Position numbers and translations under genes: made by a program. Of a stretch of 64,000 nucleotides of DNA, positions 27,125 to 35,821 are shown piece after piece; within the stretch, counting starts at the first letter, position 1, and every line of letters starts with the position of its first letter. Under the pieces are notes generated by a model. The model saw only the letters and a list, made by a program, of their open reading frames with translations, searched no databases and was not told the origin of the DNA. Location of the stretch: assembly GCA_963810485.1 (NCBI GenBank), contig CAWENQ010000008.1, positions 186,001 to 250,000 on the forward strand, read 5' to 3'. This DNA is from DATKFM01 sp963810485 (GTDB taxonomy: Bacteria; Pseudomonadota; Alphaproteobacteria; Dongiales; Dongiaceae).

Positions 27125-29209
27125 ATGCCACTCTTCAACCGCAGTACCGCAGGCGGCTTAGCAATCCAGCGCTGGGCGGGCTTTAAGATCCTGGACCTGA
27201 TCTACTTCGCCCTGGCGGCGATGGTGATCGCCACGATTTGCGGCGGGCTGTACCTCAATCAATTCATGACCGGCCTCTACGGCCAGTCGGTCAGCATGAC
27301 CCAGAATCACGCCGGTTATCTGGCGACCTTTCTCGACCTCGGCGACCTGGCGCAGAAGGTCAACGCACCCGCGAACGACGTCTTCGAAAGCCACGCCATC
27401 GACGCCGAAGAGAAGAAGCGCGACACCGCCCTTGCCGCTTTTAATCAGCGGCTGGCCGAGTTCCGGCAGAACATGGCGCAGAAGAAGTCCGCCGAAGCCA
27501 AGTTCGTGATGCATGCCATCGACCAGGTGGCTGCTTCCATGGTGGTCATGAACAGCTCCGCCGACATTGTCTTTGCGCGCTATCGCAAAAGCCAGTTCGG
27601 CGAGGCGGCTGCACAGGTTGCGGCGATGAACCGGACCTATGCCAGCATTACGCGCACGATCGCCGAGGCCTCGCGCACCATTCAGGATATGCAGTTTGCC
27701 GTCTTCCACGATCAATTGCAGACCGTGAACGGGCAAACCGTGGCGCAATACATTGTCGGCTCGATTATCGTTCTCATCGTCGGCGCCGTCGTGTTCCTCG
27801 GTCATCGCATACGGCGCGCCCAAGGGGCCGCGGAGGAGGAACGCCGCCGCTTTCAGGAAGACATGGCGGTGTTCGCCGAGGCTGCGGCCGCCGGGGACCT
27901 GTCGAAGCGGGTCGATCTCTCGGGCCGCAGCGGCGTCATGCTGCAGTTGGGCGAGGGCATTAACCGCTGGGCGGATGCCGTGGCCAAGGTGCTGGAGGAC
28001 GTGATGCGGATGACCTCGGCGCAGCAGGCCGAGGAGGAGCGCCGTCGCTTCCAGGAGGATCTGGCGGTATTCGCCGAGGCCGCGGCGGCGGGTGATCTGT
28101 CGCGGCGGGTGGATCTGTCGGGACGCAGCGATGTCATGCTGAAGCTGGGCGAGGGGATGAATCGCTGGGCGGACGCTGTGGCGACGGCGCTGGCCGAGGT
28201 CGTGACGGTCATGTCGGCTCTGGCCGACGGCGATCTCTCCAAGCGGGTGAACGGCGCCTACACCGGCGAAATGCTGCGCCTCAAAGCCGATACCAACGGC
28301 ACGGCGGAAAAGCTGGCGGCGATCGTCGAGCAGACGGTCGAAGGCATGACGGCCATCAAGGGCGCGACCAATCAGCTGGCGACGGGCGCCGTGGATCTTT
28401 CCTCGCGCACCGAGGAACAGGTGGCCGGCCTGGAGGAGATGGCGGCCGCCATCCGGCAGCTTTCGACGACGGTGAAGCAAAACTCCGGCAATGCGCAGCA
28501 AGCCAACCAGCTTGCCCTGGACGCGCGGTCGGCCGCAGAGGGCAGCAGCCAGGTGGCGATGGCCGCCGTGGAGGCCATGAGCCATATCGAAACGTCATCG
28601 GGCCGCATCGCCGAGATCGTCACCCTGATCGAGGAAATCGCATTCCAGACCAATCTGCTGGCTCTGAATGCGGCGGTGGAAGCGGCGCGCGCCGGCGATG
28701 CCGGCCGCGGCTTTGCCGTGGTCGCCAGCGAAGTGCGCGGCCTGGCGCAGCGCAGCGGCCAGGCGCTCAAGGAAATCAAGACTCTCATCGGCGAGAGCAC
28801 CGGCCAGGTGCGCAAGGGCGTCGACCTCGTCAACAAGACCGGTGCCACCCTGTCCGATATCGGCGGGGCGGTGAAGCGCGTGGCTGACATCGTGGCGGAA
28901 ATCGCCTCCGCCAGCAGCGAGCAGGCAGACGGGGTGCAGCAGGTCGACGACATGGTGACGCAGATGGAATCGATGACTCAAAAGAACGCGTCACTGGTCG
29001 AAGAATCGACCGCGTCCCTCTCCTCGGTGGACCGCCAGGTGGATGGGATGCTGGAGGTCGTATCGTTCTTCCACGTCGCTCCCGCCGGCGCGCATGAGCT
29101 TCAGACCGGCCTCAGCAAACGCCTCGGCACGGCGCCACAGTCCGGCGTCAAGCAAACGGCTGAAGATTTCCCAGAAACTGTTCGGCCGAGCGCGGCCAGG
29201 AATAGGTAA
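27125..29209 (+). CDS. Membrane methyl-accepting chemotaxis protein with duplicated HAMP-like modules
   Basis: A 694-residue receptor. TM1 is at about 21-45, a helical-bundle periplasmic sensor domain at about 46-205 and TM2 at about 207-227. Residues 237-302 and 303-368 are a near-exact tandem duplication (EEERRRFQED ... LGEGMNRWADAV), followed by a more standard HAMP-like ADGDLSKRVNGAY unit and the MCP signalling hairpin with AFQTNLLALNAAVEAARAGDAG. The sensor resembles 4HB/HBM-type ligand binders. The 3' end overlaps the convergent glycosyltransferase by 62 nt. Confidence 0.92.
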   Translation: MPLFNRSTAGGLAIQRWAGFKILDLIYFALAAMVIATICGGLYLNQFMTGLYGQSVSMTQNHAGYLATFLDLGDLAQKVNAPANDVFESHAIDAEEKKRDTALAAFNQRLAEFRQNMAQKKSAEAKFVMHAIDQVAASMVVMNSSADIVFARYRKSQFGEAAAQVAAMNRTYASITRTIAEASRTIQDMQFAVFHDQLQTVNGQTVAQYIVGSIIVLIVGAVVFLGHRIRRAQGAAEEERRRFQEDMAVFAEAAAAGDLSKRVDLSGRSGVMLQLGEGINRWADAVAKVLEDVMRMTSAQQAEEERRRFQEDLAVFAEAAAAGDLSRRVDLSGRSDVMLKLGEGMNRWADAVATALAEVVTVMSALADGDLSKRVNGAYTGEMLRLKADTNGTAEKLAAIVEQTVEGMTAIKGATNQLATGAVDLSSRTEEQVAGLEEMAAAIRQLSTTVKQNSGNAQQANQLALDARSAAEGSSQVAMAAVEAMSHIETSSGRIAEIVTLIEEIAFQTNLLALNAAVEAARAGDAGRGFAVVASEVRGLAQRSGQALKEIKTLIGESTGQVRKGVDLVNKTGATLSDIGGAVKRVADIVAEIASASSEQADGVQQVDDMVTQMESMTQKNASLVEESTASLSSVDRQVDGMLEVVSFFHVAPAGAHELQTGLSKRLGTAPQSGVKQTAEDFPETVRPSAARNR
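27833..28228 (+). repeat. Tandem 198-bp intragenic duplication in the chemotaxis receptor
   Basis: Two consecutive 66-codon units (27833-28030 and 28031-28228) encode nearly the same protein segment, with synonymous differences between them. This marks duplication of a HAMP-like transmission module. Confidence 0.85.
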
Positions 29210-30146
29210 GGGCGACAGCGCGGCAACGGTCCGGCGCGATGTCGAGGGCGCGGCGGGCGGCGTCGGCAAGGTCGTTGCTCAGGACACCGGCGCCTGTGCC
29301 ATCCACCACATCCAACGGCCCCGGCACCGGATAGGCCGCGACCGGCAGGCCCGAGGCCATGGCCTCCAGCAGCACCAGGCCGAAGGTGTCGGTGCGGCTG
29401 GGAAAGACGAAGACGTCGCAGGCGGCGTAGTAGGCGGCCAGCTCCTCGCCCTGCTTCTCGCCGGCGAAGTGGACATCTGGATATTTTCGCCGCAGCTCCG
29501 GCAGCAGCGGCCCGTCGCCCACCACGACTTTGCTGCCGGGCAGATCGAGCTTCAGGAACTCCTCGAGGTTCTTCTCCACGGCGACGCGGCCGACGCAGAG
29601 ATGGATCGGCCGGGGCAGATCGAGGAACGATTTATCCCCAGGCCGGAACAGCTTGACATCGACACCGCGCGACCAGCGCTTCACCCGCGTGAAGCCGCGG
29701 GATTCCAGTTCCGTCTGGATCGAACCCGTCGCCACCATCACCCCATGGGACGGCGCATGGAACCGGCGCAGCGTACGATAGCTCCAGGACACGGGAATGC
29801 GGAATCGAGCCTCGATATACTCAGGAAAGCGCGTGTGATAGGCCGTTGTGAAAGGCAGGCCGCGCTTGCGGCAGTAGCGCCGCGCCGCCTGGCCCAGCGG
29901 TCCCTCGGTGGAGATATGGATCGCCGCCGGCCGCAGCGCCTCGATCATCGCCGTCAGCTTGCGCGCCGGCAGCAGCGCCAGCCGGATTTCCGGGTAGGTC
30001 GGGCAGGCCATGTTGTGGAAGAGATCCGGCGAGAAGACATGGACCTCATGGCCCAGGCGCATCAGCTCCTCGCGCGTACGGGTCAGCGTGCGCACCACGC
30101 CGTTCACCTGCGGCTGCCAGGCGTCGGTGACGATGAGAATGCGCAT
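29148..30146 (-). CDS. GT4-family glycosyltransferase (mannosyltransferase-like)
   Basis: A 332-residue glycosyltransferase with GT-B fold. The N-terminal acceptor domain reads MRILIVTDAWQPQVNGVVRTL, with ISTEGPLGQAARRYCRKRGLPFTTAYHTRFPEYI. The C-terminal donor domain has VGRVAVEKNLEEFL and the EX7E motif region SRTDTFGLVLLEAMASGLPVAA. This pattern is seen in MgtA/PimB-like lipid glycosyltransferases. Its ATG overlaps the TGA of the LpxH-like gene, and diacylglycerol kinase lies divergently next door. A glycolipid-forming role is likely. The substrate sugar is not readable. Confidence 0.88.
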   Translation of the reverse strand: MRILIVTDAWQPQVNGVVRTLTRTREELMRLGHEVHVFSPDLFHNMACPTYPEIRLALLPARKLTAMIEALRPAAIHISTEGPLGQAARRYCRKRGLPFTTAYHTRFPEYIEARFRIPVSWSYRTLRRFHAPSHGVMVATGSIQTELESRGFTRVKRWSRGVDVKLFRPGDKSFLDLPRPIHLCVGRVAVEKNLEEFLKLDLPGSKVVVGDGPLLPELRRKYPDVHFAGEKQGEELAAYYAACDVFVFPSRTDTFGLVLLEAMASGLPVAAYPVPGPLDVVDGTGAGVLSNDLADAARRALDIAPDRCRAVALTYSWPRSAEQFLGNLQPFA

Positions 30147-30943
30147 CAGGACGCGGTGACCTTTTGCGCCATATGGAAGAACGAGATCTTGCGCACCGCC
30201 GGCCAGTCGATGATCTCCAGCCGGCCGTCGCGGTGCTCCACCAGCGCCGTGCAACTCTCCACCCAGTCGCCGTCGTTGCAGTAGAGGATGTCACCGATCC
30301 TGCGGATCTCCGCCTTGTGGATATGGCCGCAGATGACGCCGTCGACACCGCGCCGTTTTGCTTCTTCCGCAACTGCATGCTCGAAACTGCTGATGAACTC
30401 GACCGCGTTCTTGACCTTGTGCTTGAGATAGGCCGAGAGCGACCAGTAATCGTAGCCGCAGAAATGGCGCAGCTCATTGTACCAGTGATTGATGGTGATC
30501 ATCGTGTTGTAGGCGCGGTCGCCGAGGAAGGCGAGCCAGCGCGCATAGCGCACGATGCCGTCGAAGGCATCGCCATGGAGAATCAGGAATCGCCGGCCGT
30601 CGGCCATCTCATGCACCGCTTCCGGCAGCACGGTGATGCCGCCGAACTGCATCTCCACATAGTCGCGGAACGGCTCGTCATGGTTGCCCGGCACGAAATA
30701 GACCCGTGTTCCCTTGCGCGCCTTGCGCAGCAGCTTCTGCACCACGTCGTTGTGGCTCTGGGTCCAATACCAGCTCCGCCGCAGGCGCCAGCAATCGACA
30801 ATGTCGCCGACCAGGTAAAGGTACTCGGATTCATTGTGCCTGAGGAAATCCAGCAGTAAGTCGGCCTTACATCCGCGGGTTCCCAGATGAATGTCCGATA
30901 TCCAGATGGAGCGGTAGCGGTTGATCGCTGACGTGTCATTCAT
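30146..30943 (-). CDS. UDP-2,3-diacylglucosamine diphosphatase-like metallophosphoesterase
   Basis: A 265-residue calcineurin-like phosphoesterase of the LpxH/COG2908 group. All metal motifs are present in order: SDIHLG, GDIVD, GNHDE, LHGD and GHIHK. LpxH hydrolyses UDP-diacylglucosamine in lipid A synthesis. Many alphaproteobacteria use LpxI instead, and this gene sits with a glycosyltransferase and a lipid kinase, so it may act on another lipid pyrophosphate. First gene of a two-gene operon, divergent from the diacylglycerol kinase. Confidence 0.85.
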   Translation of the reverse strand: MNDTSAINRYRSIWISDIHLGTRGCKADLLLDFLRHNESEYLYLVGDIVDCWRLRRSWYWTQSHNDVVQKLLRKARKGTRVYFVPGNHDEPFRDYVEMQFGGITVLPEAVHEMADGRRFLILHGDAFDGIVRYARWLAFLGDRAYNTMITINHWYNELRHFCGYDYWSLSAYLKHKVKNAVEFISSFEHAVAEEAKRRGVDGVICGHIHKAEIRRIGDILYCNDGDWVESCTALVEHRDGRLEIIDWPAVRKISFFHMAQKVTAS

Positions 30944-31099
30944 GGCAATCGATGGTTCCTGCGCGAGCCATCCCTGCCACGGTCTTTAGCGGCGAATTGT
31001 TGCAGTTATAAGCGGTTAACAGCGAGTTTTAAGGGCAACCCAGAGATTTCATCGAACCTTCATGCATCCGCCGCCGGATCATCATGGAGATGACATGCA

Positions 31100-32095
31100 A
31101 TGGCGATACAGGCTGACGGCACGCAGATGAATGACGGCATATCAAGCGCCTATCCGGAGTCCGGCCGGTCACAATCCAAGCGGGTGCTTATCGTCTTCAA
31201 TCCGAAGGCGGGCCGGCGGCGGCTGGGCAAGTTGCGGCGGACCATCGCTGCGATGCGGCTCACCGGCGCGGAAGTCGAGTTGCTGGCAACGGGGGCCCGC
31301 GGCGACGCGGAGCGCCTGGCGCGAGAAGCTTGCGGCGGGGTGAATGGCTTTGCCGCGCTCGATCTGCTGGCCATTGCCGGCGGCGACGGCACGATCAATG
31401 AAGCCGTGAACGGTTTGATGTCGGTCTCCGGCGCGGGCGCGACGTCAGCGCTGCCGCTCTGCATCGTGCCGCTGGGCACGGCCAATGTGCTGGCGCGGGA
31501 AATCGGTCAGGGCTTCTCGCCGGCGGTGGCGGCAATGACCGCTCTAAACGGTGAACAACGGCAGGTCTATCTCGGCGAGGCCAACGGCCGCTGCTTCACC
31601 ATCATGGCCGGCGCCGGCTTCGATGCCCATGTGGTGGCCAATGTCAGCACGGCGCTCAAGCAGCGTGTCGGCAAGCTGGCCTATGTCTGGGAAGCCTTCC
31701 GGCAACTCTTTCTCTTTCCCTACGGCCGCTATCGCGTAACCGTCGACGGCAAGACGTATGACGCCGCCTCCGTCGTCGTCGCCAAGGGCCGACTTTATGC
31801 GGGTCCCTATGTCGCAGCACCCGAAGCGCGGCTGGACTCGCCGGAATTCCAGGTCTGCCTGTTCCTGCGCGGCGGTCGCTGGAACGCCATCCGCTATGCG
31901 GTGGCTCTGACCCTCGGTCTATTGCCGCGCCTCAAGGACTATCGGATCGTCAGCGGCCGCGAGGTGCGGATCGAAGGTCCTGCCGGCGATCCCGTGCAAG
32001 GCGACGGCGACATCATCGCCCATCTGCCGGTGGAGATACGCCTGGCGCCCGTCTCGCTTTCCCTGATGGCGCCGGCGGCGGTCCTGCCCCGCTAA
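31100..32095 (+). CDS. Diacylglycerol kinase-family lipid kinase
   Basis: A 331-residue DAGK/YegS-type kinase. The N-terminal half has VFNPKAGRRR and the nucleotide loop IAGGDGTINEAVNGL; PLGTANVLARE is the conserved follow-up. The C-terminal beta-sandwich contains AGAGFDAHVV and the GDGD segment near the end. It would phosphorylate diacylglycerol or a related lipid at the membrane. It is divergent from the LpxH-like/glycosyltransferase operon, a recurrent association in alphaproteobacteria that points to envelope lipid remodelling. Alternative in-frame starts exist within the first 30 residues. Confidence 0.88.
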   Translation: MAIQADGTQMNDGISSAYPESGRSQSKRVLIVFNPKAGRRRLGKLRRTIAAMRLTGAEVELLATGARGDAERLAREACGGVNGFAALDLLAIAGGDGTINEAVNGLMSVSGAGATSALPLCIVPLGTANVLAREIGQGFSPAVAAMTALNGEQRQVYLGEANGRCFTIMAGAGFDAHVVANVSTALKQRVGKLAYVWEAFRQLFLFPYGRYRVTVDGKTYDAASVVVAKGRLYAGPYVAAPEARLDSPEFQVCLFLRGGRWNAIRYAVALTLGLLPRLKDYRIVSGREVRIEGPAGDPVQGDGDIIAHLPVEIRLAPVSLSLMAPAAVLPR

Positions 32096-32190
32096 ACCCC
32101 TCTCCCCGCCATGATTGCGCCGCGATCCGGCCGCGGCTTGGCCCGGGAATGCATGCAGGCTCCCCGCCTCCGACATCACCGGGGAAGACC

Positions 32191-33321
32191 ATGGCCAACC
32201 ACTACGATCTCGCCATCGCCGGCGGCAGTTTCGCCGGGCTGGTCTGCGCCCGTTCGGCGGCGCTGCGGGGGCTGCGGACCCTGGTGCTGGAACGGCAGCC
32301 GGCGCCGGGCGCGCGCGTGCGCACGACAGGCATCCTGGTCAAGGAGGTGGCGGAACGCTGGGAAGTCCCATCCCGCCTGGTGCGGCGCATCCGCGGCGTG
32401 CGGCTCTATGGGCCGTCACTGGCCCATATCGATTTGAGCTCGCCCGGCTACTACTTCCTGGCCACGGACACCGCGCGGCTGATGACCTGGTTCGCGCGGG
32501 AAGCGGGGCAGGCGGGCGCGGAGCTCCGTTTCGGCCGCGCCTATGTCGGCGCGCAGCGGCAGCCCGACGGCCTCGAGTTGCTGGGCCTGAACGCCCGGGC
32601 GCGCTTCCTGGTGGGCGCCGATGGGCCGCGCTCGGCGGTGGCGCGGGATTTCGGCCTTGGGCGGAACCGGCAGTTCCTCACGGGTATCGAGGGCGAGTAT
32701 GTGGGCGTCCGCAGCCTGGACCCGGATGTCCTGCATTGCTTCATCGATCGCCGGATAGCCCCGGGCTACATCGCCTGGGCCTTCATCGGCATGCATGGGA
32801 TCGCCCAGATCGGGCTCGCCTGCCGGGCGCCGGTGAGGCCCGACCTGCCGGCGCTGATGGCCAAGCTGGGCCGGTTATTCGATCTCGAGGATGCGCGGCT
32901 GATCGGCCGGCGCGCCGGCGTGATCCCCGTGGGCGGGCGGGTGAGGAAATGGTTCGGTGATCGCCTGCTGCTGGTTGGCGATGCGGCGGGGATCGTCTCG
33001 CCGCTCACCGCCGGCGGCATCCATACGGCGCTGGAGTCCGGCTGGCGCGCCGCCCATGCCATCGCCGACCACCTGTCTGACGGCGCGCCCCATCCGGCGC
33101 AGATGCTGGGCGACGCCTATCCGCGTTTCTTCTGGAAAGGCGCGCTGCGGCGATTGCTGGATGCAGCACCGCCGGATTGGCTGGCGGATGCGCTGATCGC
33201 CACGCCGCCGCTGCGGGCCGCGGCGCAGGCGGTCTATTTCCACCATCGCGGCCTGATGTCGGCGCGGGCCTGGCGCGATCTCTGGCTGGCGGAGACCCGG
33301 CGCCGCGCAAAGGGCGGCTGA
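32191..33321 (+). CDS. FAD-dependent oxidoreductase, geranylgeranyl-reductase-like
   Basis: A 376-residue flavoprotein. The start at 32191 is chosen because the Rossmann fold begins at once (YDLAIAGGSFAGLVCARSAALRGLRTLVLER) and GGGGAAG precedes it. The second FAD motif is FLVGADGPRSAVAR, and the third is LLLVGDAAGIVSPLTAGGIHTALESG, which is typical of the geranylgeranyl reductase/GGR family. It may reduce isoprenoid or lipid double bonds. It follows the diacylglycerol kinase by 95 nt on the same strand, consistent with a lipid function. Confidence 0.85.
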   Translation: MANHYDLAIAGGSFAGLVCARSAALRGLRTLVLERQPAPGARVRTTGILVKEVAERWEVPSRLVRRIRGVRLYGPSLAHIDLSSPGYYFLATDTARLMTWFAREAGQAGAELRFGRAYVGAQRQPDGLELLGLNARARFLVGADGPRSAVARDFGLGRNRQFLTGIEGEYVGVRSLDPDVLHCFIDRRIAPGYIAWAFIGMHGIAQIGLACRAPVRPDLPALMAKLGRLFDLEDARLIGRRAGVIPVGGRVRKWFGDRLLLVGDAAGIVSPLTAGGIHTALESGWRAAHAIADHLSDGAPHPAQMLGDAYPRFFWKGALRRLLDAAPPDWLADALIATPPLRAAAQAVYFHHRGLMSARAWRDLWLAETRRRAKGG

Positions 33322-33395
33322 ACTGCCGGGGCTTGTCCGGATGGTGCGCCTCGTCTTGACTGAAGGCCTCAATCTCGCTCCCGCGGAGGCCGGCC

Positions 33396-33743
33396 ATGTT
33401 CGAACATCACACCGCCAAGCTGTTGCCCTACGATCTCTGGGTCCGCCGCCTGCTGCGGTTCAGCGGCCTGGGCGTTGCAATCATCGCCGTCGGCCTGGGC
33501 TCGGGAACGCTGGGCTATCACTACTTCGCCGGCTTCGGCTGGCTGGATTCGGCGTTGAATGCATCGATGATCCTCACGGGCATGGGCCCGGTGGATCATG
33601 TCGACGCGGCGGGCGGAAAAGTCTTCGCCATCGTCTATTCGCTGTTCAGCGGCATCGTGTTCCTGGGAACCGCCGCCATCGTCATCGCGCCCTGGCTGCA
33701 TCGATTCCTGCACCGGCTGCATGCCGATGAACAGGATCAGTGA
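33396..33743 (+). CDS. Two-TM pore-like small membrane protein, unknown
   Basis: A 115-residue protein with two TM helices (FSGLGVAIIAVGLGSGTLGYHYFAG and FAIVYSLFSGIVFLGTAAIVIAP) separated by a re-entrant-looking loop, ALNASMILTGMGPVD. The layout resembles a single K+-channel pore module (TM-loop-TM, then the KVFAIVYSLFSG helix). The canonical TxGYG filter is replaced by TGMGP. Function unknown. The ATG at 33396 is preceded by a GGAGG at 33389. It is convergent with pmbA, with the stops 1 bp apart. Confidence 0.7.
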   Translation: MFEHHTAKLLPYDLWVRRLLRFSGLGVAIIAVGLGSGTLGYHYFAGFGWLDSALNASMILTGMGPVDHVDAAGGKVFAIVYSLFSGIVFLGTAAIVIAPWLHRFLHRLHADEQDQ

Positions 33744-33744
33744 C

Positions 33745-35130
33745 TCAGACTCCCGCCACCGTCATGCCGTCGATGCGGATGGTGGGCGCGTCGGTGCCGT
33801 GACGGAATTCCAGGTCGCTGGCCGGCGTCAGGTTCAGGAACATGTCCGTGAGATTGCCGGCGATGGTCACTTCGCTGACCGGATAAGTCAGCTCGCCATG
33901 TTCGATCCAATAGCCGCCGGCGCCGCGGCTATAGTCGCCGGTGATGCCGTTGACGCCCATGCCGATCAGTTCCGTGACATAGAATCCGTTCAGGACGCCG
34001 CCGATCATCTCCTGCGGCGACAGCTTGCCGGCCGCCATGTAGAGATTGGTCAGCGACGGCGAGGGCGGTGACGAGGTGCCGCGGCTGGCATGGCCGGTGC
34101 TCTTCAGGCCGAGCTGGCGCGCCGAGCGCAGATCCAGCACCCAGCCGGTGAGCACGCCCTGATCGATCAGGGCGCGGCGCTGGTTCGCCAGGCCTTCGCC
34201 ATCGAACGGCTTGGAGCGCAGGCCGCGTGGCCGGTGCGGATCGTCGATGATGCTGACATCGGCGCCGAAGATGCGCTGATTCAGCTTGTCCTTGAGGAAG
34301 CTGGTGCCGCGGGCGATGCCGGCGCCGTTGATCGCGCCGGCCAGATGGCCCACCAGGCTGCTCGAGATGCGCGGGTCGTAGATTACCGGCACTTTCGCCG
34401 TCGCCGCCTTGCGCGGATTGAGCCGGCGCACCGCGCGCTCGCCGGCGCGCTGGCCGACGACGGCGCCGTCCTCGAGATCGGCGCCATGAACAGCGGTGAC
34501 ATAATCGTAGTCGCGCTCCATGGCCGTGCCCTCGCCGGCGATCACGGAGACGCTGAGCCCGTGATGCGAGGACTCATAGCTGCCGGTGAAGCCGTTGCTG
34601 GCCACCATGGTCACTGCACCGCGGCCCCAGCCGGCATCGGCGCCTTCGGAATTTGTGATGCCCTTGACCGCGCGCGCCGCATCTTCGGCGGACCGCGCGC
34701 GCTCGCGCAGCACGGCTGGGGACGGCTCGACGGGATCGCAGATGTCCAGCGTCTTCGGATAGTCGCGCACCAGATCGGCGGGATCAGCCAGGCCGCAGAA
34801 CGGATCCTCGGGCACGCTGCGCGCCATGGCGACGGCGCGGGTGACCAGCTCGTTCAGCATGGTGGCGGAAATGTCGGTCGTGGAGACGATGGCCTGGCGC
34901 TTGCCGACGAAGACGCGGAGGCCGAGATCGCGGCTTTCTTCGCGCTCGAGTTTTTCCGGATTGCCGAGACGCTGGCTCAGCGACAGGGACGCGCTGTCGA
35001 ACAGGACCGCATCGGCGGCATCGGCGCCGGCCTTGCGGGCGCGCTTTACCAGATCGTCCAGAAGATTGCGGGGATCGGCTGATGGCGACGGGGATTGTTT
35101 GGCGGCCGGTGCAGCCATGCGGGACTCCAT
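33745..35130 (-). CDS. pmbA: TldE/PmbA metalloprotease-complex subunit
   Basis: A 461-residue PmbA/TldE protein that partners the zinc protease TldD in microcin maturation and peptide degradation. The typical N-terminal ADAADAVLFDSASLSLSQRLGNPE block, the middle VIYDPRISSSLVGHLAGAINGAGIARGTSFLKD and the C-terminal YSRGAGGYWIEHGELTYPVSEVTIAGNL are all present. It has no HExxxH motif, as expected for the non-catalytic half. TldD is not in the window. The start could also be the second Met, four codons on. Confidence 0.94.
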   Translation of the reverse strand: MESRMAAPAAKQSPSPSADPRNLLDDLVKRARKAGADAADAVLFDSASLSLSQRLGNPEKLEREESRDLGLRVFVGKRQAIVSTTDISATMLNELVTRAVAMARSVPEDPFCGLADPADLVRDYPKTLDICDPVEPSPAVLRERARSAEDAARAVKGITNSEGADAGWGRGAVTMVASNGFTGSYESSHHGLSVSVIAGEGTAMERDYDYVTAVHGADLEDGAVVGQRAGERAVRRLNPRKAATAKVPVIYDPRISSSLVGHLAGAINGAGIARGTSFLKDKLNQRIFGADVSIIDDPHRPRGLRSKPFDGEGLANQRRALIDQGVLTGWVLDLRSARQLGLKSTGHASRGTSSPPSPSLTNLYMAAGKLSPQEMIGGVLNGFYVTELIGMGVNGITGDYSRGAGGYWIEHGELTYPVSEVTIAGNLTDMFLNLTPASDLEFRHGTDAPTIRIDGMTVAGV

Positions 35131-35190
35131 TTCCTTCGATACCGGCCTTAAGTGGCGCGCAGGGGCCGATAAAGCAAGGGCGGAGAGCGG

Positions 35191-35679
35191 CTAGCGCAGG
35201 TCGATCCGCAGCACCGGCAGTTGCCGGTCAGGCCCGACGTCGGAAGCCTGGGAACCGACCCGCTGCGCGCCGAGGCGGCGATAGAAGCCTTCGGCATTCG
35301 GATCGGCGACGATGGTGAGAGTCCCGTGGCCGAGGTCGCGCGCCAGGGCGACGGCATGATCCATCAGCGCGCGGCCGACACCGCGGCCGATGAACTCGGG
35401 ATCGACGAACATGTAGTCGAGGCCGACGCCATCTTCCAGCGGTTCGAAGCCGTAGAAGCCGGCCATGCGGCCGTCGATCTCCGCGACGTAGTGCGGCTGT
35501 GTCTCGACATTGGCCTCCTTCACCTGCATGGCGATGCGGCAGCGGGCCAGGAATGCCGCGTCGTAGCCCCATAGCGCCTTCGACCGCAGGCTGAGTTCGG
35601 TCAGCTCCGGCGCTTCCGACGCGCGGGCGCGGCGGATGCGCAAGGCGGTGAGCGAGGCGGGCTTGCGGAGTCCGGTCAT
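35191..35679 (-). CDS. GNAT-family N-acetyltransferase
   Basis: A 162-residue GNAT enzyme. The acetyl-CoA-binding segment is DPEFIGRGVGRALMDHAVALA, with the pre-strand YMFVDPEFIG and ADPNAEGFYRRLGAQRVG at the C-terminus. The start at 35679 (MTGLRKP) is chosen as homology begins soon after; the frame is open 114 nt further upstream into the palindromic operator region. Substrate unknown. It is divergent from the DUF4166 gene. Confidence 0.85.
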   Translation of the reverse strand: MTGLRKPASLTALRIRRARASEAPELTELSLRSKALWGYDAAFLARCRIAMQVKEANVETQPHYVAEIDGRMAGFYGFEPLEDGVGLDYMFVDPEFIGRGVGRALMDHAVALARDLGHGTLTIVADPNAEGFYRRLGAQRVGSQASDVGPDRQLPVLRIDLR

Positions 35680-35761
35680 GAGCCCGGCGAGTCTCACCTG
35701 AACCGCTATATGGCGCAATGGCCCGGGTAGGCGCCCTTGACTTTTCTCGCAGACGTCAGAT

Positions 35762-35781
35762 ATTTCTGTTATGACAGAAAT
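35762..35781. promoter_or_regulatory. Perfect palindromic operator-like site
   Basis: Eight-base perfect arms, ATTTCTGT and ACAGAAAT, are separated by TATG. They sit 41 bp before the DUF4166 start and 83 bp before the divergent GNAT start. The size and symmetry fit a dimeric regulator site. I cannot assign the regulator. Confidence 0.5.
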
Positions 35782-35821
35782 TACAGTTTTCACCGCTGGG
35801 ATTGGTTAACGGGCGGAGGGG

